Positions 29,667 to 36,790 of a stretch of 54,292 bases of DNA are shown here, in pieces. The notes under the pieces are model-generated. The model ran no database searches. It was not told the origin of the DNA and was given only the letters and a program-made list of their open reading frames with translations. The position numbers and the translations under genes were made by a program. The DNA is from a virus: positions 1 through 54,292 of IMG/VR virus record IMGVR_UViG_3300032093_000181; one strand, given 5' to 3'. Position 1 is the first letter of the stretch. The number at the start of each line of letters is the position of its first letter.

Positions 29667-29694
29667 AGTCCACCTCAATAGGTGGACTTTTTTT
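29667..29694 (+). terminator. Strong rho-independent terminator, rightward
   Basis: A 9-base-pair stem AGTCCACCT / AGGTGGACT with a CAAT loop, followed by seven Ts. It has no coding gene upstream on the plus strand, so it most likely ends short transcripts from the two promoter-like repeat units. Confidence 0.85.
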
Positions 29695-29717
29695 ATCCAT
29701 AGTGGTTTTTGTTCCAG

Positions 29718-29791
29718 TGTTCTGGTTATACGTCATTGTTCCAGGGTGTAGTGTGACGTATTGGTTAGAACAATGACGTATAACCGGAACA
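29718..29791. repeat. 24-bp inverted repeat with 26-bp spacer
   Basis: 29718-29741 and 29768-29791 are inverted copies with one mismatch; the inner 18 bases of each arm are perfect. The arms contain TATACGTCATTGTTC and the spacer holds GTGACGTAT, so each copy carries both repeated motifs of the region. It could be an operator array, an origin element or an extrudable cruciform. Confidence 0.75.
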
Positions 29792-29959
29792 TCAGAACAA
29801 AATGACTGATTAGCAGTACATACAACACTGAATCGCTAATTAGCGGCTCAGCCGAGGCTGGCGTCCTAAATAACAACCTTGCGCGAAACCTTGCGCCCGC
29901 ACACGCGAGCACGCGCGCGACGATTAAGAACTGGTTTCAAATAGCGCGGACGAAAAAAA

Positions 29960-29988
29960 GCCCCACGATGCGCGGGGCATCGTGGGGC
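29960..29988 (-). terminator. Rho-independent terminator of the 207-aa gene
   Basis: A 12-base-pair stem GCCCCACGATGC / GCATCGTGGGGC with a 5-base loop, followed on the minus strand by seven Ts. It begins 7 bases after the stop of the gene at 29996-30619 and closes that cassette. Confidence 0.88.
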
Positions 29989-29995
29989 GTGGGGG

Positions 29996-30619
29996 TTAGC
30001 CTAAGGCTTTCCTGAAGGCATCAATTGCCATTCTGAGTTTGGCTTCGTCAGGGGCTGTTGCGTCTCCCCTGGACTTCGCAGTCTTTGCCCTGGACTTGAA
30101 TTCGTCCAATTGGCCAGAGAGCCAATCCGCGTAGTCTTTGGCCTGAACCCGTGTTCGGGGCTTGGCATCGTTGACGATGCGTTTGATCTGCGTCATCAGG
30201 TCAGCTACCCGATTAGCACAGTACTTTTGGAACTTCTCGCGTACCGGTTGCACTGCACCATACTTGCCGGGGTCAGTGCCCTTGAACTTGCCGAATTCTT
30301 GCTGGGTGAATGACATCGCGAAATGCACTGTCACCAGCATTTCACCCTCTTGCGCCGGGGCATCGGCAGGGAGCGGGTTCCATTCTTTGGTGTAACGCTG
30401 GCCGGGGTTAATCTCCCCATAACGCAACATCCAACCTTCCGCCAAGCCGGCTTTGTTTTCGGAAGAGAGACCATTCTCTGACACATCAGGCTGCAGCGTC
30501 ATCACGTAAGCAGCAATTGCTGCCAGCGTTTCGACACTTTGTGCACCCTTGTAACCCGCATCTTTGAGGGATGTAGGTTGATAGAACGGGGAAACCGGGG
30601 TCTTTTGCTTTGCACTCAT
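29996..30619 (-). CDS. Hypothetical protein (207 aa) in a stand-alone cassette
   Basis: A 207-residue protein with GGAG 7 bases before its ATG. It has a Pro-rich start, an ETLAAIAAYVMTLQ helix, GLAEGWMLRYGEINPG, a beta-rich VTVHFAMSFTQQEFG, and a basic helical second half with repeated Lys/Arg/Ala. No known domain is recognised. It has its own promoter (30683-30725) and terminator (29960-29988), separate from the leftward operon, so it is a moron-like or individually timed gene. Its Lys-rich C-terminus hints at nucleic acid contact. Confidence 0.65.
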   Translation of the reverse strand: MSAKQKTPVSPFYQPTSLKDAGYKGAQSVETLAAIAAYVMTLQPDVSENGLSSENKAGLAEGWMLRYGEINPGQRYTKEWNPLPADAPAQEGEMLVTVHFAMSFTQQEFGKFKGTDPGKYGAVQPVREKFQKYCANRVADLMTQIKRIVNDAKPRTRVQAKDYADWLSGQLDEFKSRAKTAKSRGDATAPDEAKLRMAIDAFRKALG

Positions 30620-30682
30620 GATTTTGCTCCAATAGTGCGTTGAAACATACGCGACGTCACCGCGACGTCGTTCTGTAGTGTT

Positions 30683-30723
30683 TGTATAGCTGATACTGGC
30701 CCGCTAATCAACTTCTCAGGGGG
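30683..30723 (-). promoter_or_regulatory. Leftward promoter with CCCCCTGAGAA element
   Basis: On the minus strand: CCCCCTGAGAA (30723-30713), then TTGATT (30711-30706), 17 bases, TATACA (30688-30683). The 11-base element starts right beside the -35 and is 24 bases from the -10. Downstream two CGCGACGTC direct repeats (30650-30658 and 30661-30669) lie around the start point and could be an operator. Confidence 0.7.
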
Positions 30724-30763
30724 AACTGAACCACTATCTAGCGCCCACGCCCGCGCCCAGACA

Positions 30764-30784
30764 CGCGCGACGACCAAGAACTGG
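30764..30784. repeat. 21-bp repeat shared by both stand-alone cassettes
   Basis: CGCGCGACGACCAAGAACTGG here matches 29914-29934 at 19 of 21 positions. Each copy lies 20-45 bases beyond the terminator of a stand-alone leftward gene (on the downstream side in the minus direction). Its role is unknown; it could be a boundary or recombination signal. Confidence 0.55.
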
Positions 30785-30803
30785 CATCGATGGGCCAAAA
30801 GAA

Positions 30804-30831
30804 AAGGCGCAGGGCCGGAGCCCTGCGCCTT
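30804..30831 (-). terminator. Rho-independent terminator of the 165-aa gene
   Basis: A 12-base-pair stem AAGGCGCAGGGC / GCCCTGCGCCTT with a 4-base loop, then TTTTCTTTT on the minus strand. It starts 14 bases after the gene at 30846-31343 ends. Confidence 0.87.
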
Positions 30832-30845
30832 GCAACCCTGTCGGG

Positions 30846-31343
30846 TCAGTCTGGACAGACGAACTTGTATTCGTCTTGCACGACTGTCTTTGTGCCGACT
30901 ATCACTCGCTGGCACGTGCTGTCTGACTTGACGTGTACCCCAATCCGAATGCTGAGATCTTCATTGCTGAATTGGTGCTCACGCTCGCCCCAGTCTTTTC
31001 CAACGTAGTCCCTCGACTTTGCGTTGGGGCAAACGTCGTTGGCGTAACCCAGCAAGTTACAAACCAAATCACTGTTGAGTGTGTCTTGGTTATACAGCGC
31101 CAACGTAATCTCAACTCTGCCGTAGTGACTCGAGACGCCGACGTGTCGGTCATTCTCTGGTACACCATCGAGGAGCATACAGAGCCGGGTCAGGACAGGT
31201 TGTACGACCGTATACCGCGCTTTGCGCAAATCACTTGCGCGGCGCTTCACTTCAGCAGCTTCACGCTTGAGACTCTCAAGCGTTGCCTTGATGATTCCAC
31301 GGGAAACCAGGACCGAACGGTCCACCTTTGTCGTCTTAGCCAT
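30846..31343 (-). CDS. Hypothetical protein (165 aa) in a stand-alone cassette
   Basis: A 165-residue protein with AGGAGG 5 bases before its ATG. The first 45 residues are a basic helix (KREAAEVKRRASDLRKA). The rest is mixed, with four Cys (RLCML, LVCNL, DVCPN, TCQRVIV) and a beta-rich end (VIVGTKTVVQDEYKFVC). No family recognised. It is the first gene left of the divergence point with the packaging genes and has its own promoter and terminator, as does the next cassette. Confidence 0.65.
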   Translation of the reverse strand: MAKTTKVDRSVLVSRGIIKATLESLKREAAEVKRRASDLRKARYTVVQPVLTRLCMLLDGVPENDRHVGVSSHYGRVEITLALYNQDTLNSDLVCNLLGYANDVCPNAKSRDYVGKDWGEREHQFSNEDLSIRIGVHVKSDSTCQRVIVGTKTVVQDEYKFVCPD

Positions 31344-31392
31344 GTTGGCCTCCTAGTAAACACTGAACAGCACCGCGCTGCCCAGTGATTTG

Positions 31393-31433
31393 TATATAGC
31401 ATGGTGCTGTTCCGAAAGCGAATTCTCAGGGGG
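31393..31433 (-). promoter_or_regulatory. Leftward promoter with CCCCCTGAGAA element and inverted repeat
   Basis: On the minus strand: CCCCCTGAGAA (31433-31423), 24 bases, TATATA (31398-31393). No good -35 hexamer is seen. A 10-base inverted repeat GAACAGCACC / GGTGCTGTTC brackets the -10 region. The exact 24-base spacing equals that of the promoter at 30683, which supports a shared activator-type mechanism. Confidence 0.65.
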
Positions 31434-31535
31434 ATTGACCCACCGCACCCGGACCCCCCTAGCTGGTAACGGGTCCCCCCGCGCACCCCACACCCCATGA
31501 TCTACACAAACAACTCCGCACTTTCCAAAACTCCA

Positions 31536-31592
31536 CTTCGTTTTATACGTCACTTCGTTCCATACGTCACTTGTCCTTCGTTCCATACGTCA
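31536..31592. repeat. Three CTTCGTTCCATACGTCA direct repeats
   Basis: Copies at 31536-31552 (with TTTTAT in place of TTCCAT), 31553-31569 and 31576-31592, each ending in ATACGTCA. They sit in the 338-base gap between the divergent 165-aa gene and the small terminase gene. They are probably binding sites of the same regulator as those at 29.0 and 29.7 kb, and could time rightward late expression. I see no other clear element in this gap except a CGCACT/AGTGCG hairpin (31656-31674). Confidence 0.65.
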
Positions 31593-31681
31593 CATCCTAG
31601 AAACACCCCCCGTCAGGGACTCCTACCTCCTTTTCAAAATACGTGCTACATTTCGCGCACTGTTTCATAGTGCGACTTCCT

Positions 31682-32245
31682 ATGGACCTCATACCAGACA
31701 TCGAAGACAGCATTCCCCTGCCCGCAAGCGCCCAAGAGGCGTATCCAGAGATGACTCCCCGCGAGGAGTTGGAAATGCGGGCTCGGACAATCAAAATGAT
31801 TGCCGATCTCACGGGTGCGATCATTGCGCCCGACGAGAGTTCACAGTCAGCAGCTAGAGAAATCGCTGCCGATCTCATCAAGGGCGGGCCTATCCGCCCG
31901 GATATGGCGGTTTACCCCAACGAGACCATTGCCTATCTTGCAGGGCTGGTTGCTCAGTACGACTCTCAGGTTGTACAAGAGCTTGCCAACCTCAAACGCT
32001 TCGTAGTCAACAAACTAATCGAAGAATCTGCCCATCCTGACGGAAAAGTACGCCTGCAAGCTATCAAAGCCTTGGGCGAAGTCGATGGCGTCGATGCCTT
32101 CAAGAAGCGCACCGAGATGACGGTCAAGAATCAGTCTCTGGAAGAGGTCGAACGCGAGCTTCTGGAGACTCTTTCCAAGCTGGAAGCCCGGACTGTGGAC
32201 GTACCGATGGTGGAAGTGGTCGAAAATGAGCCAACTAACGCCTGA
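31682..32245 (+). CDS. terS: Probable terminase small subunit
   Basis: A 187-residue protein from ATG 31682; an in-frame GTG thirteen codons earlier lies in a hairpin. It has an acidic start, helical MTPREELEMRARTIKMIADL, a central helical region (VVQELANLKRFVVNKLIEE) and a C-terminal coiled coil (SLEEVERELLETLSKLEA). The size, all-helical character and a 20-base overlap with the large terminase gene fit a small terminase subunit, which recognises phage DNA and starts packaging. No classic HTH was identified, so the call rests on context. Confidence 0.65.
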   Translation: MDLIPDIEDSIPLPASAQEAYPEMTPREELEMRARTIKMIADLTGAIIAPDESSQSAAREIAADLIKGGPIRPDMAVYPNETIAYLAGLVAQYDSQVVQELANLKRFVVNKLIEESAHPDGKVRLQAIKALGEVDGVDAFKKRTEMTVKNQSLEEVERELLETLSKLEARTVDVPMVEVVENEPTNA

Positions 32246-33737
32246 TAAGGTACTTCAGTTGAAGAAATCCCTTCCGTACATGACGGAAGCGGATAAAAGA
32301 AAGACGCTGGAACTGCTAAAACGCTGGGAAAGCGAATATATTCAGTCAAAAGGTAAAGATTCACTGCTGGATTTCGTCCAACACGTATATCCGGGGTATA
32401 AAGTAGGCCCCCACCACCGTAGATTGATCCAGATATTCGAAGATATTGCCAACGGCATCAAAAAACGGGTGATTGTGAATATCGCCCCCCGTCATGGCAA
32501 GTCAGAATTGATATCTTATCTCGCTCCCGCGTGGTTTTTAGGCAGATACCCCCACAAAAAGGTCATCATGTCCAGCCATACGGCGGATTTGGCAGTTAAT
32601 TTTGGCCGTAGAGTGCGTAATCTGGTGGGTTCGGACTCGTATAAGGACATATTCCCGCAGGTCGAACTACAAGCGGACAGTAAATCTGCCTCACGTTGGG
32701 GTACAAACTTCAATGGCGAGTACTTCGCTATTGGTGTAGGTGGCGCGTTGGCAGGTCGAGGCGCTGATCTGTTCATCATTGACGATCCACACAGCGAACA
32801 AGACGCAAAAACAGGGCGTCCGGACGTATTTTTACCTGCTTGGGAGTGGTTTCAGTCGGGCCCCATCCAGCGTTTGATGCCTGGAGGTGCCATTATTGTC
32901 GTGATGACGCGCTGGTCTAAACTGGATTTGACAGGTCAAATTGTCAATCAGATGCAACGCGAAGAAGGCGTTGACCAGTGGGAAGTGGTCGAATTCCCTG
33001 CAATTCTAAATGAAAAGCCACTTTGGGGGGAATTCTGGAGCCTTGACGAACTGCTTGCTAAAAAAGCGGGTATGGATATTCGGTACTGGGAAGCCCAGTA
33101 CATGCAGAACCCCGTATCTGAAGAAGGCGCACTGATTAAACGTGAGTGGTGGAAAATTTGGGAAAAAGAAGACCCTCCCAAATGTGAGTTCCTTATTATG
33201 TCGCTGGACGCTGCTCAAGAGGCAAATACCCGAGCGGACTACAATGCTTTGACTACCTGGGGGGTATTCTTCAATGAGGAAACAGACAACTTCAACATTA
33301 TATTGTTGAACGCCATCAAGAAGCGGATGGAGTTTCCTGAGCTTAAGAAACTCGTACTTGAAGAATATAACGAGTGGGAGCCCGATGCGTTCGTGGTGGA
33401 GAAGAAGTCCAACGGGGCGGCTCTCTATCAGGAGCTACGTCGCATGGGAGTGCCCATAGGAGAGTTCACTCCGGGTAAGGGCCAAGACAAGATTTCTCGT
33501 GTGAATGCTGTCTCTGATCTGTTTTCTTCAGGCATAGTGTGGGCACCTGACAGGCGGTGGGCGAGAGAGGTCATTGAAGAGTGCAACGACTTTCCTAGCG
33601 GTGCCAACGACGACCTCGTGGATTCGACAACTCAAGCGCTGTTGCGTTTCAGGCAAGGCGGTTTTATCCGATTGCCGACAGACGTAAAGGAAGAAGTGAC
33701 TTACTTCAAGAGTAGCCGCAGAGCGGCGTACTACTAA
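32226..33737 (+). CDS. terL: Terminase large subunit
   Basis: A 503-residue packaging motor. Walker A is APRHGKS (87-93), Walker B LFIIDDP (D186, D187), and a TRW segment near 228 fits motif III. The C-terminal RNase H-like nuclease has SLDAA (D328), VVEKK (E392) and a GANDDLVDS end (D462/D463, D466). It cuts concatemers and pumps DNA into the prohead through the portal. The length is typical. The first half of the gene is noticeably AT-richer than neighbouring late genes. Confidence 0.95.
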   Translation: MSQLTPDKVLQLKKSLPYMTEADKRKTLELLKRWESEYIQSKGKDSLLDFVQHVYPGYKVGPHHRRLIQIFEDIANGIKKRVIVNIAPRHGKSELISYLAPAWFLGRYPHKKVIMSSHTADLAVNFGRRVRNLVGSDSYKDIFPQVELQADSKSASRWGTNFNGEYFAIGVGGALAGRGADLFIIDDPHSEQDAKTGRPDVFLPAWEWFQSGPIQRLMPGGAIIVVMTRWSKLDLTGQIVNQMQREEGVDQWEVVEFPAILNEKPLWGEFWSLDELLAKKAGMDIRYWEAQYMQNPVSEEGALIKREWWKIWEKEDPPKCEFLIMSLDAAQEANTRADYNALTTWGVFFNEETDNFNIILLNAIKKRMEFPELKKLVLEEYNEWEPDAFVVEKKSNGAALYQELRRMGVPIGEFTPGKGQDKISRVNAVSDLFSSGIVWAPDRRWAREVIEECNDFPSGANDDLVDSTTQALLRFRQGGFIRLPTDVKEEVTYFKSSRRAAYY

Positions 33738-33746
33738 GGACACCAA

Positions 33747-36185
33747 ATGGCTACCAACATCGACCAAGCCCTCATGCCTTTCGACCCGATGCTCCTCACC
33801 GACGAGCCGGCCATCGAGATTGAAATTGAAGACCCGGAAGGCGTCAAGATAGGAATTGATGGCGTCGAAATCGATTTGATGCCGGAACCCGAGACCGCAG
33901 ATGATTTTGACGCAAACCTTGCGGAGTTCATGGACAAGAGTGAGATGCAGTCTCTTGCCTCAGAACTCGTTGATCTGGTGGACGCGGACATCAACAGTCG
34001 CAAAGACTGGACAGAGATGTTTGTCAAGGGACTGGAAGTCCTTGGCATGAAGTACGAAGAGCGCACCGAGCCTTGGTCTGGTGCTTGTGGCGTGTATTCG
34101 CCTCTCCTAACGGAGGCGGCGATACGGTTCCAGTCAGAAATGATCACGGAGACCTTCCCTGCTCAGGGGCCGGTCAAAACGCAGATCATTGGAGAGTCCA
34201 CCCGGCTAAACGAGGACGCGGCAGAGCGTGTTCGTGATGACATGAACTACATGCTGACCGAGCGGATGGTGGATTACCGCTCAGAGCATGAGCGGATGCT
34301 CTATAGCCTGGGTCTTGCGGGGGCGGCGTTTAAGAAGATCTACCCCAACCCAAGCACGGAACTGCCTGCTGCTCCGTTTGTGCCGGCTGAAGACTTGATC
34401 ATGCCCTATGGGGCAAGTAATGTTTACACCGCCGAGCGTGTCACGCATGTGATGCGTAAAACGGAGAACGAGATCAAGAAGCTGCAGGTCGCAGGGTTCT
34501 ACCGGGAGGTGGATCTGGGTGAGCCGACGCGCATCCTAACCGACGTTGAAAAGAAAAAGGCAGAAGAGCAAGGTTACTCCTTGACGGATGACGACCGGTA
34601 TCAGATCCTAGAGATCCATGTGGACTGGGATATGCCGGGGTACGAAGATGAAGTTCCGCTCCCGTATGTTGTTACGCTGGATCGTGGTACTCAGGAGATT
34701 CTGGCGATCCGCCGTAACTGGGACGAAGCGGACAAAAAGAAGCTCAAGCGACAGCACTTCGTCCAGTACACATATATTCCTGGCTTTGGTGCTTATGGTC
34801 TGGGCTATATCCATCTTATTGGTGGTTATGCTCGCGCTGGTACTTCCATCATCCGTCAGTTGGTGGATGCTGGAACCCTGTCCAACCTGCCCGGTGGTCT
34901 GAAAAGCCGGGGCCTGAGGATTAAGGGGGATGACACGCCCATCGCTCCGGGCGAGTTCCGTGACGTAGATGTGCCAAGCGGGTCGGTCAGGGACAACATC
35001 ATGCCCCTGCCGTACAAGGAGCCGAGCCAAGTTCTGGCTGCATTGCTCCAACAAATTACGGAAGACGGACGCAGGTTGGCTGCTATTGCTGACCTGAAGG
35101 TCTCGGACATGAGTGCCCAGGCTCCTGTGGGCACAACGCTGGCTATCCTTGAGCGCCAACTCAAGACGATGTCTGCTGTTCAGGCGCGTGTACACGCCAG
35201 CCTGCGGATGGAGTTCAAGCTGCTCAAGGAGATCATCCGCGACTTCCTGCCGCCTGACTACTCTTACACGCCTGAAGGCGGGGACCGTGCGGTCAAGCAG
35301 GCCGACTACGACCTTGTTGAGGTGATCCCGGTTAGCGATCCCAACGCAGCCACGATGGCGCAGCGGATCATGCAGTACCAAGCGGCACTGCAGTTGGCTC
35401 AAGGCGCTCCGCAGATCTACGACTTGCCGCAACTGCACCGACAGATGTTGGAAGTATTGGGGATTAAGAACGCAGAGAAGCTGGTGCCGATTGAAGATGA
35501 CCAGAAGCCGCGTGATCCTGTGTCAGAAAACATGAGTTTCCTGACTGGTAAACCCACCAAGGCGTTTATTTATCAGGACCATCAGGCGCATATCGCTACG
35601 CATATGTCGATGCTCCAAGACCCAACCATCATGCAAATGATGGGGCAGACGCCTATGGCGCAGCAGATGCAGGGTGCAATTTTGTCGCACATTGCTGAGC
35701 ACATGGCGTTTGCTTACCGGCAGCAGATCGAAGAGCAGCTTGGTGTTCCGATGACCGCGCCGGATCAGGAGCTTGATGAACAGACTGAAGTTCAGTTGTC
35801 CCGTCTGGTAGCCCAGGCAGCGCAGCAATTGCTGCAGGGCAACATGCAGAAGGCTCAACAGCAGCAAGCCCAGCAGATGGCGCAGAACCCTGAAGTGCAG
35901 ATGAAGCAGGCAGAACTGCAACTGAAGGCGCAAGAGCTTCAGCGCAAGGAAGCTGACAGCCAGCGGGACTTCCAAATCGCGCAGCAAAAGCTGCAGCTTG
36001 AACAAGCTCGACTGGCGCTAGATGCCCAAAAGAACCAAGGTGAAGACCCGAGACTCAAAGCGGCACGAGCACAGCAAGAACTTCAGCACAACGAGCAGAA
36101 GCATCAGCAGAAGATACGTCAGCAAATGCAGTCTGATGCGATGAAAGCCCGTCAGCAAATGCTGCGTCAACAACCTAAACAGTAA
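33747..36185 (+). CDS. Portal protein
   Basis: An 812-residue protein directly after terL. A helical N-terminus with acidic stretches leads to WSGACGVYSPLLTEAAIRFQ and ETFPAQGPVKTQI, segments typical of the podovirus/P22-like portal core. An EEAADKKKLKRQHFVQYTYI type beta region and GLGYIHLIGG follow. The last 150 residues are a very Gln-rich coiled coil (QQQAQQMAQNPEVQ), as in barrel-forming portals. The dodecameric portal would be the DNA channel and the tail attachment site. It is longer than most siphovirus portals, which supports a short-tailed particle. Confidence 0.88.
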   Translation: MATNIDQALMPFDPMLLTDEPAIEIEIEDPEGVKIGIDGVEIDLMPEPETADDFDANLAEFMDKSEMQSLASELVDLVDADINSRKDWTEMFVKGLEVLGMKYEERTEPWSGACGVYSPLLTEAAIRFQSEMITETFPAQGPVKTQIIGESTRLNEDAAERVRDDMNYMLTERMVDYRSEHERMLYSLGLAGAAFKKIYPNPSTELPAAPFVPAEDLIMPYGASNVYTAERVTHVMRKTENEIKKLQVAGFYREVDLGEPTRILTDVEKKKAEEQGYSLTDDDRYQILEIHVDWDMPGYEDEVPLPYVVTLDRGTQEILAIRRNWDEADKKKLKRQHFVQYTYIPGFGAYGLGYIHLIGGYARAGTSIIRQLVDAGTLSNLPGGLKSRGLRIKGDDTPIAPGEFRDVDVPSGSVRDNIMPLPYKEPSQVLAALLQQITEDGRRLAAIADLKVSDMSAQAPVGTTLAILERQLKTMSAVQARVHASLRMEFKLLKEIIRDFLPPDYSYTPEGGDRAVKQADYDLVEVIPVSDPNAATMAQRIMQYQAALQLAQGAPQIYDLPQLHRQMLEVLGIKNAEKLVPIEDDQKPRDPVSENMSFLTGKPTKAFIYQDHQAHIATHMSMLQDPTIMQMMGQTPMAQQMQGAILSHIAEHMAFAYRQQIEEQLGVPMTAPDQELDEQTEVQLSRLVAQAAQQLLQGNMQKAQQQQAQQMAQNPEVQMKQAELQLKAQELQRKEADSQRDFQIAQQKLQLEQARLALDAQKNQGEDPRLKAARAQQELQHNEQKHQQKIRQQMQSDAMKARQQMLRQQPKQ

Positions 36186-36194
36186 GGAACAAAC

Positions 36195-36389
36195 ATGGCG
36201 ACTACTGCGTTTACCGTAGTCATTAAAGAACTAGAGGAGCGCCGGGAGTCCATCGCCGCAGCGCTTGTCTCAGGATCGGCAAAAGACTTTGCTGAATACA
36301 AATTCATGACGGGTGAGGTCCAGGGTCTCTCACGCGCTCATGCTTTTATAACCGACCTTGTGCGAAAGATGGAAAACGACGATGAGTGA
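36195..36389 (+). CDS. Small hypothetical protein after portal (64 aa)
   Basis: A 64-residue helical protein with AAGGAAC just before the ATG. It contains VIKELEERRESIAAALVSGS and AHAFITDLVRKME, two helices that could dimerise. It overlaps the GroES-like gene by 8 bases. Proteins of this size at this place are frequent in related phages, but the function is not known to me. Confidence 0.6.
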   Translation: MATTAFTVVIKELEERRESIAAALVSGSAKDFAEYKFMTGEVQGLSRAHAFITDLVRKMENDDE

Positions 36390-36780
36390 ACTACTCCTGA
36401 GTGACGGTGAAAACACCACGGTGTTGCCGCAAACCGAAGCTGAAAAGGCCCGTCAGGTGCCTGACCCGGTGACATATCACTTGCTTTGTGTTCTGCCAAA
36501 AGCGGAAGAAGAGTATGAGAGCGGGCTTGCCAAGGCGGGCCAGACCATGCACTTTGAAGAGGTGATGAGCCCGGTGTTGTTTGTCGCCAAGATGGGGCCA
36601 GACTGCTACAAAGATCCGCTGCGCTTTCCCAGTGGGCCTTCATGCAAGGTGGGCGATTTTGTCCTTGTGCGCCCCAACACGGGTACGCGCCTGAAGATTC
36701 ACGGGCAAGAGTTCCGTTTGATCAACGATGACAGCGTCGAGGCGGTTGTACAAGACCCCCGTGGCATCAAGCGCGGCTAA
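36382..36780 (+). CDS. GroES-like (Cpn10-type) protein
   Basis: A 132-residue protein from ATG 36382. The second half reads CKVGDFVLVRPNTGTRLKIHGQEFRLINDDSVEAVV, close to the end of GroES-type co-chaperonins (KVGDxVLV...G..I.G.EY.I...D.I..V). An FEEVMSPVLFVAKMGPDCY region precedes it, where the mobile loop and GPG turn would be. A phage GroES substitute such as T4 gp31 changes the host GroEL cage to fit the capsid protein. Its place between portal and scaffold fits capsid folding. The N-terminal 40 residues are extra. Confidence 0.62.
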   Translation: MSELLLSDGENTTVLPQTEAEKARQVPDPVTYHLLCVLPKAEEEYESGLAKAGQTMHFEEVMSPVLFVAKMGPDCYKDPLRFPSGPSCKVGDFVLVRPNTGTRLKIHGQEFRLINDDSVEAVVQDPRGIKRG

Positions 36781-36790
36781 GGAGTAACTC

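Larger units (their letters stand above)
29085..29800. repeat. GAACA/TGTTC repeat cluster in the non-coding control region
   Basis: About 1.1 kb (28900-29995) has no convincing gene. Within it the pentamer GAACA or its complement TGTTC occurs 17 times between 29085 and 29800, often as TAGAACA, TGGAACA or TTGTTCC and in clusters of three (about 29322-29346 and 29404-29430). Random expectation in that length is one or two. The stretch is also AT-richer than the flanks. Iterons of an origin of replication or binding sites of a regulator are the two main options. Confidence 0.6.

Noticed and set aside
29563-29751. Plus-strand 62-codon frame over repeat unit 2
   Set aside because: Its TTG start is the -35 box and it reads through a strong terminator; not a likely gene.
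34608-35438. Antisense open frame (276 aa) in the portal gene
   Set aside because: A mirror frame of the portal coding sequence; no motif or start signal.
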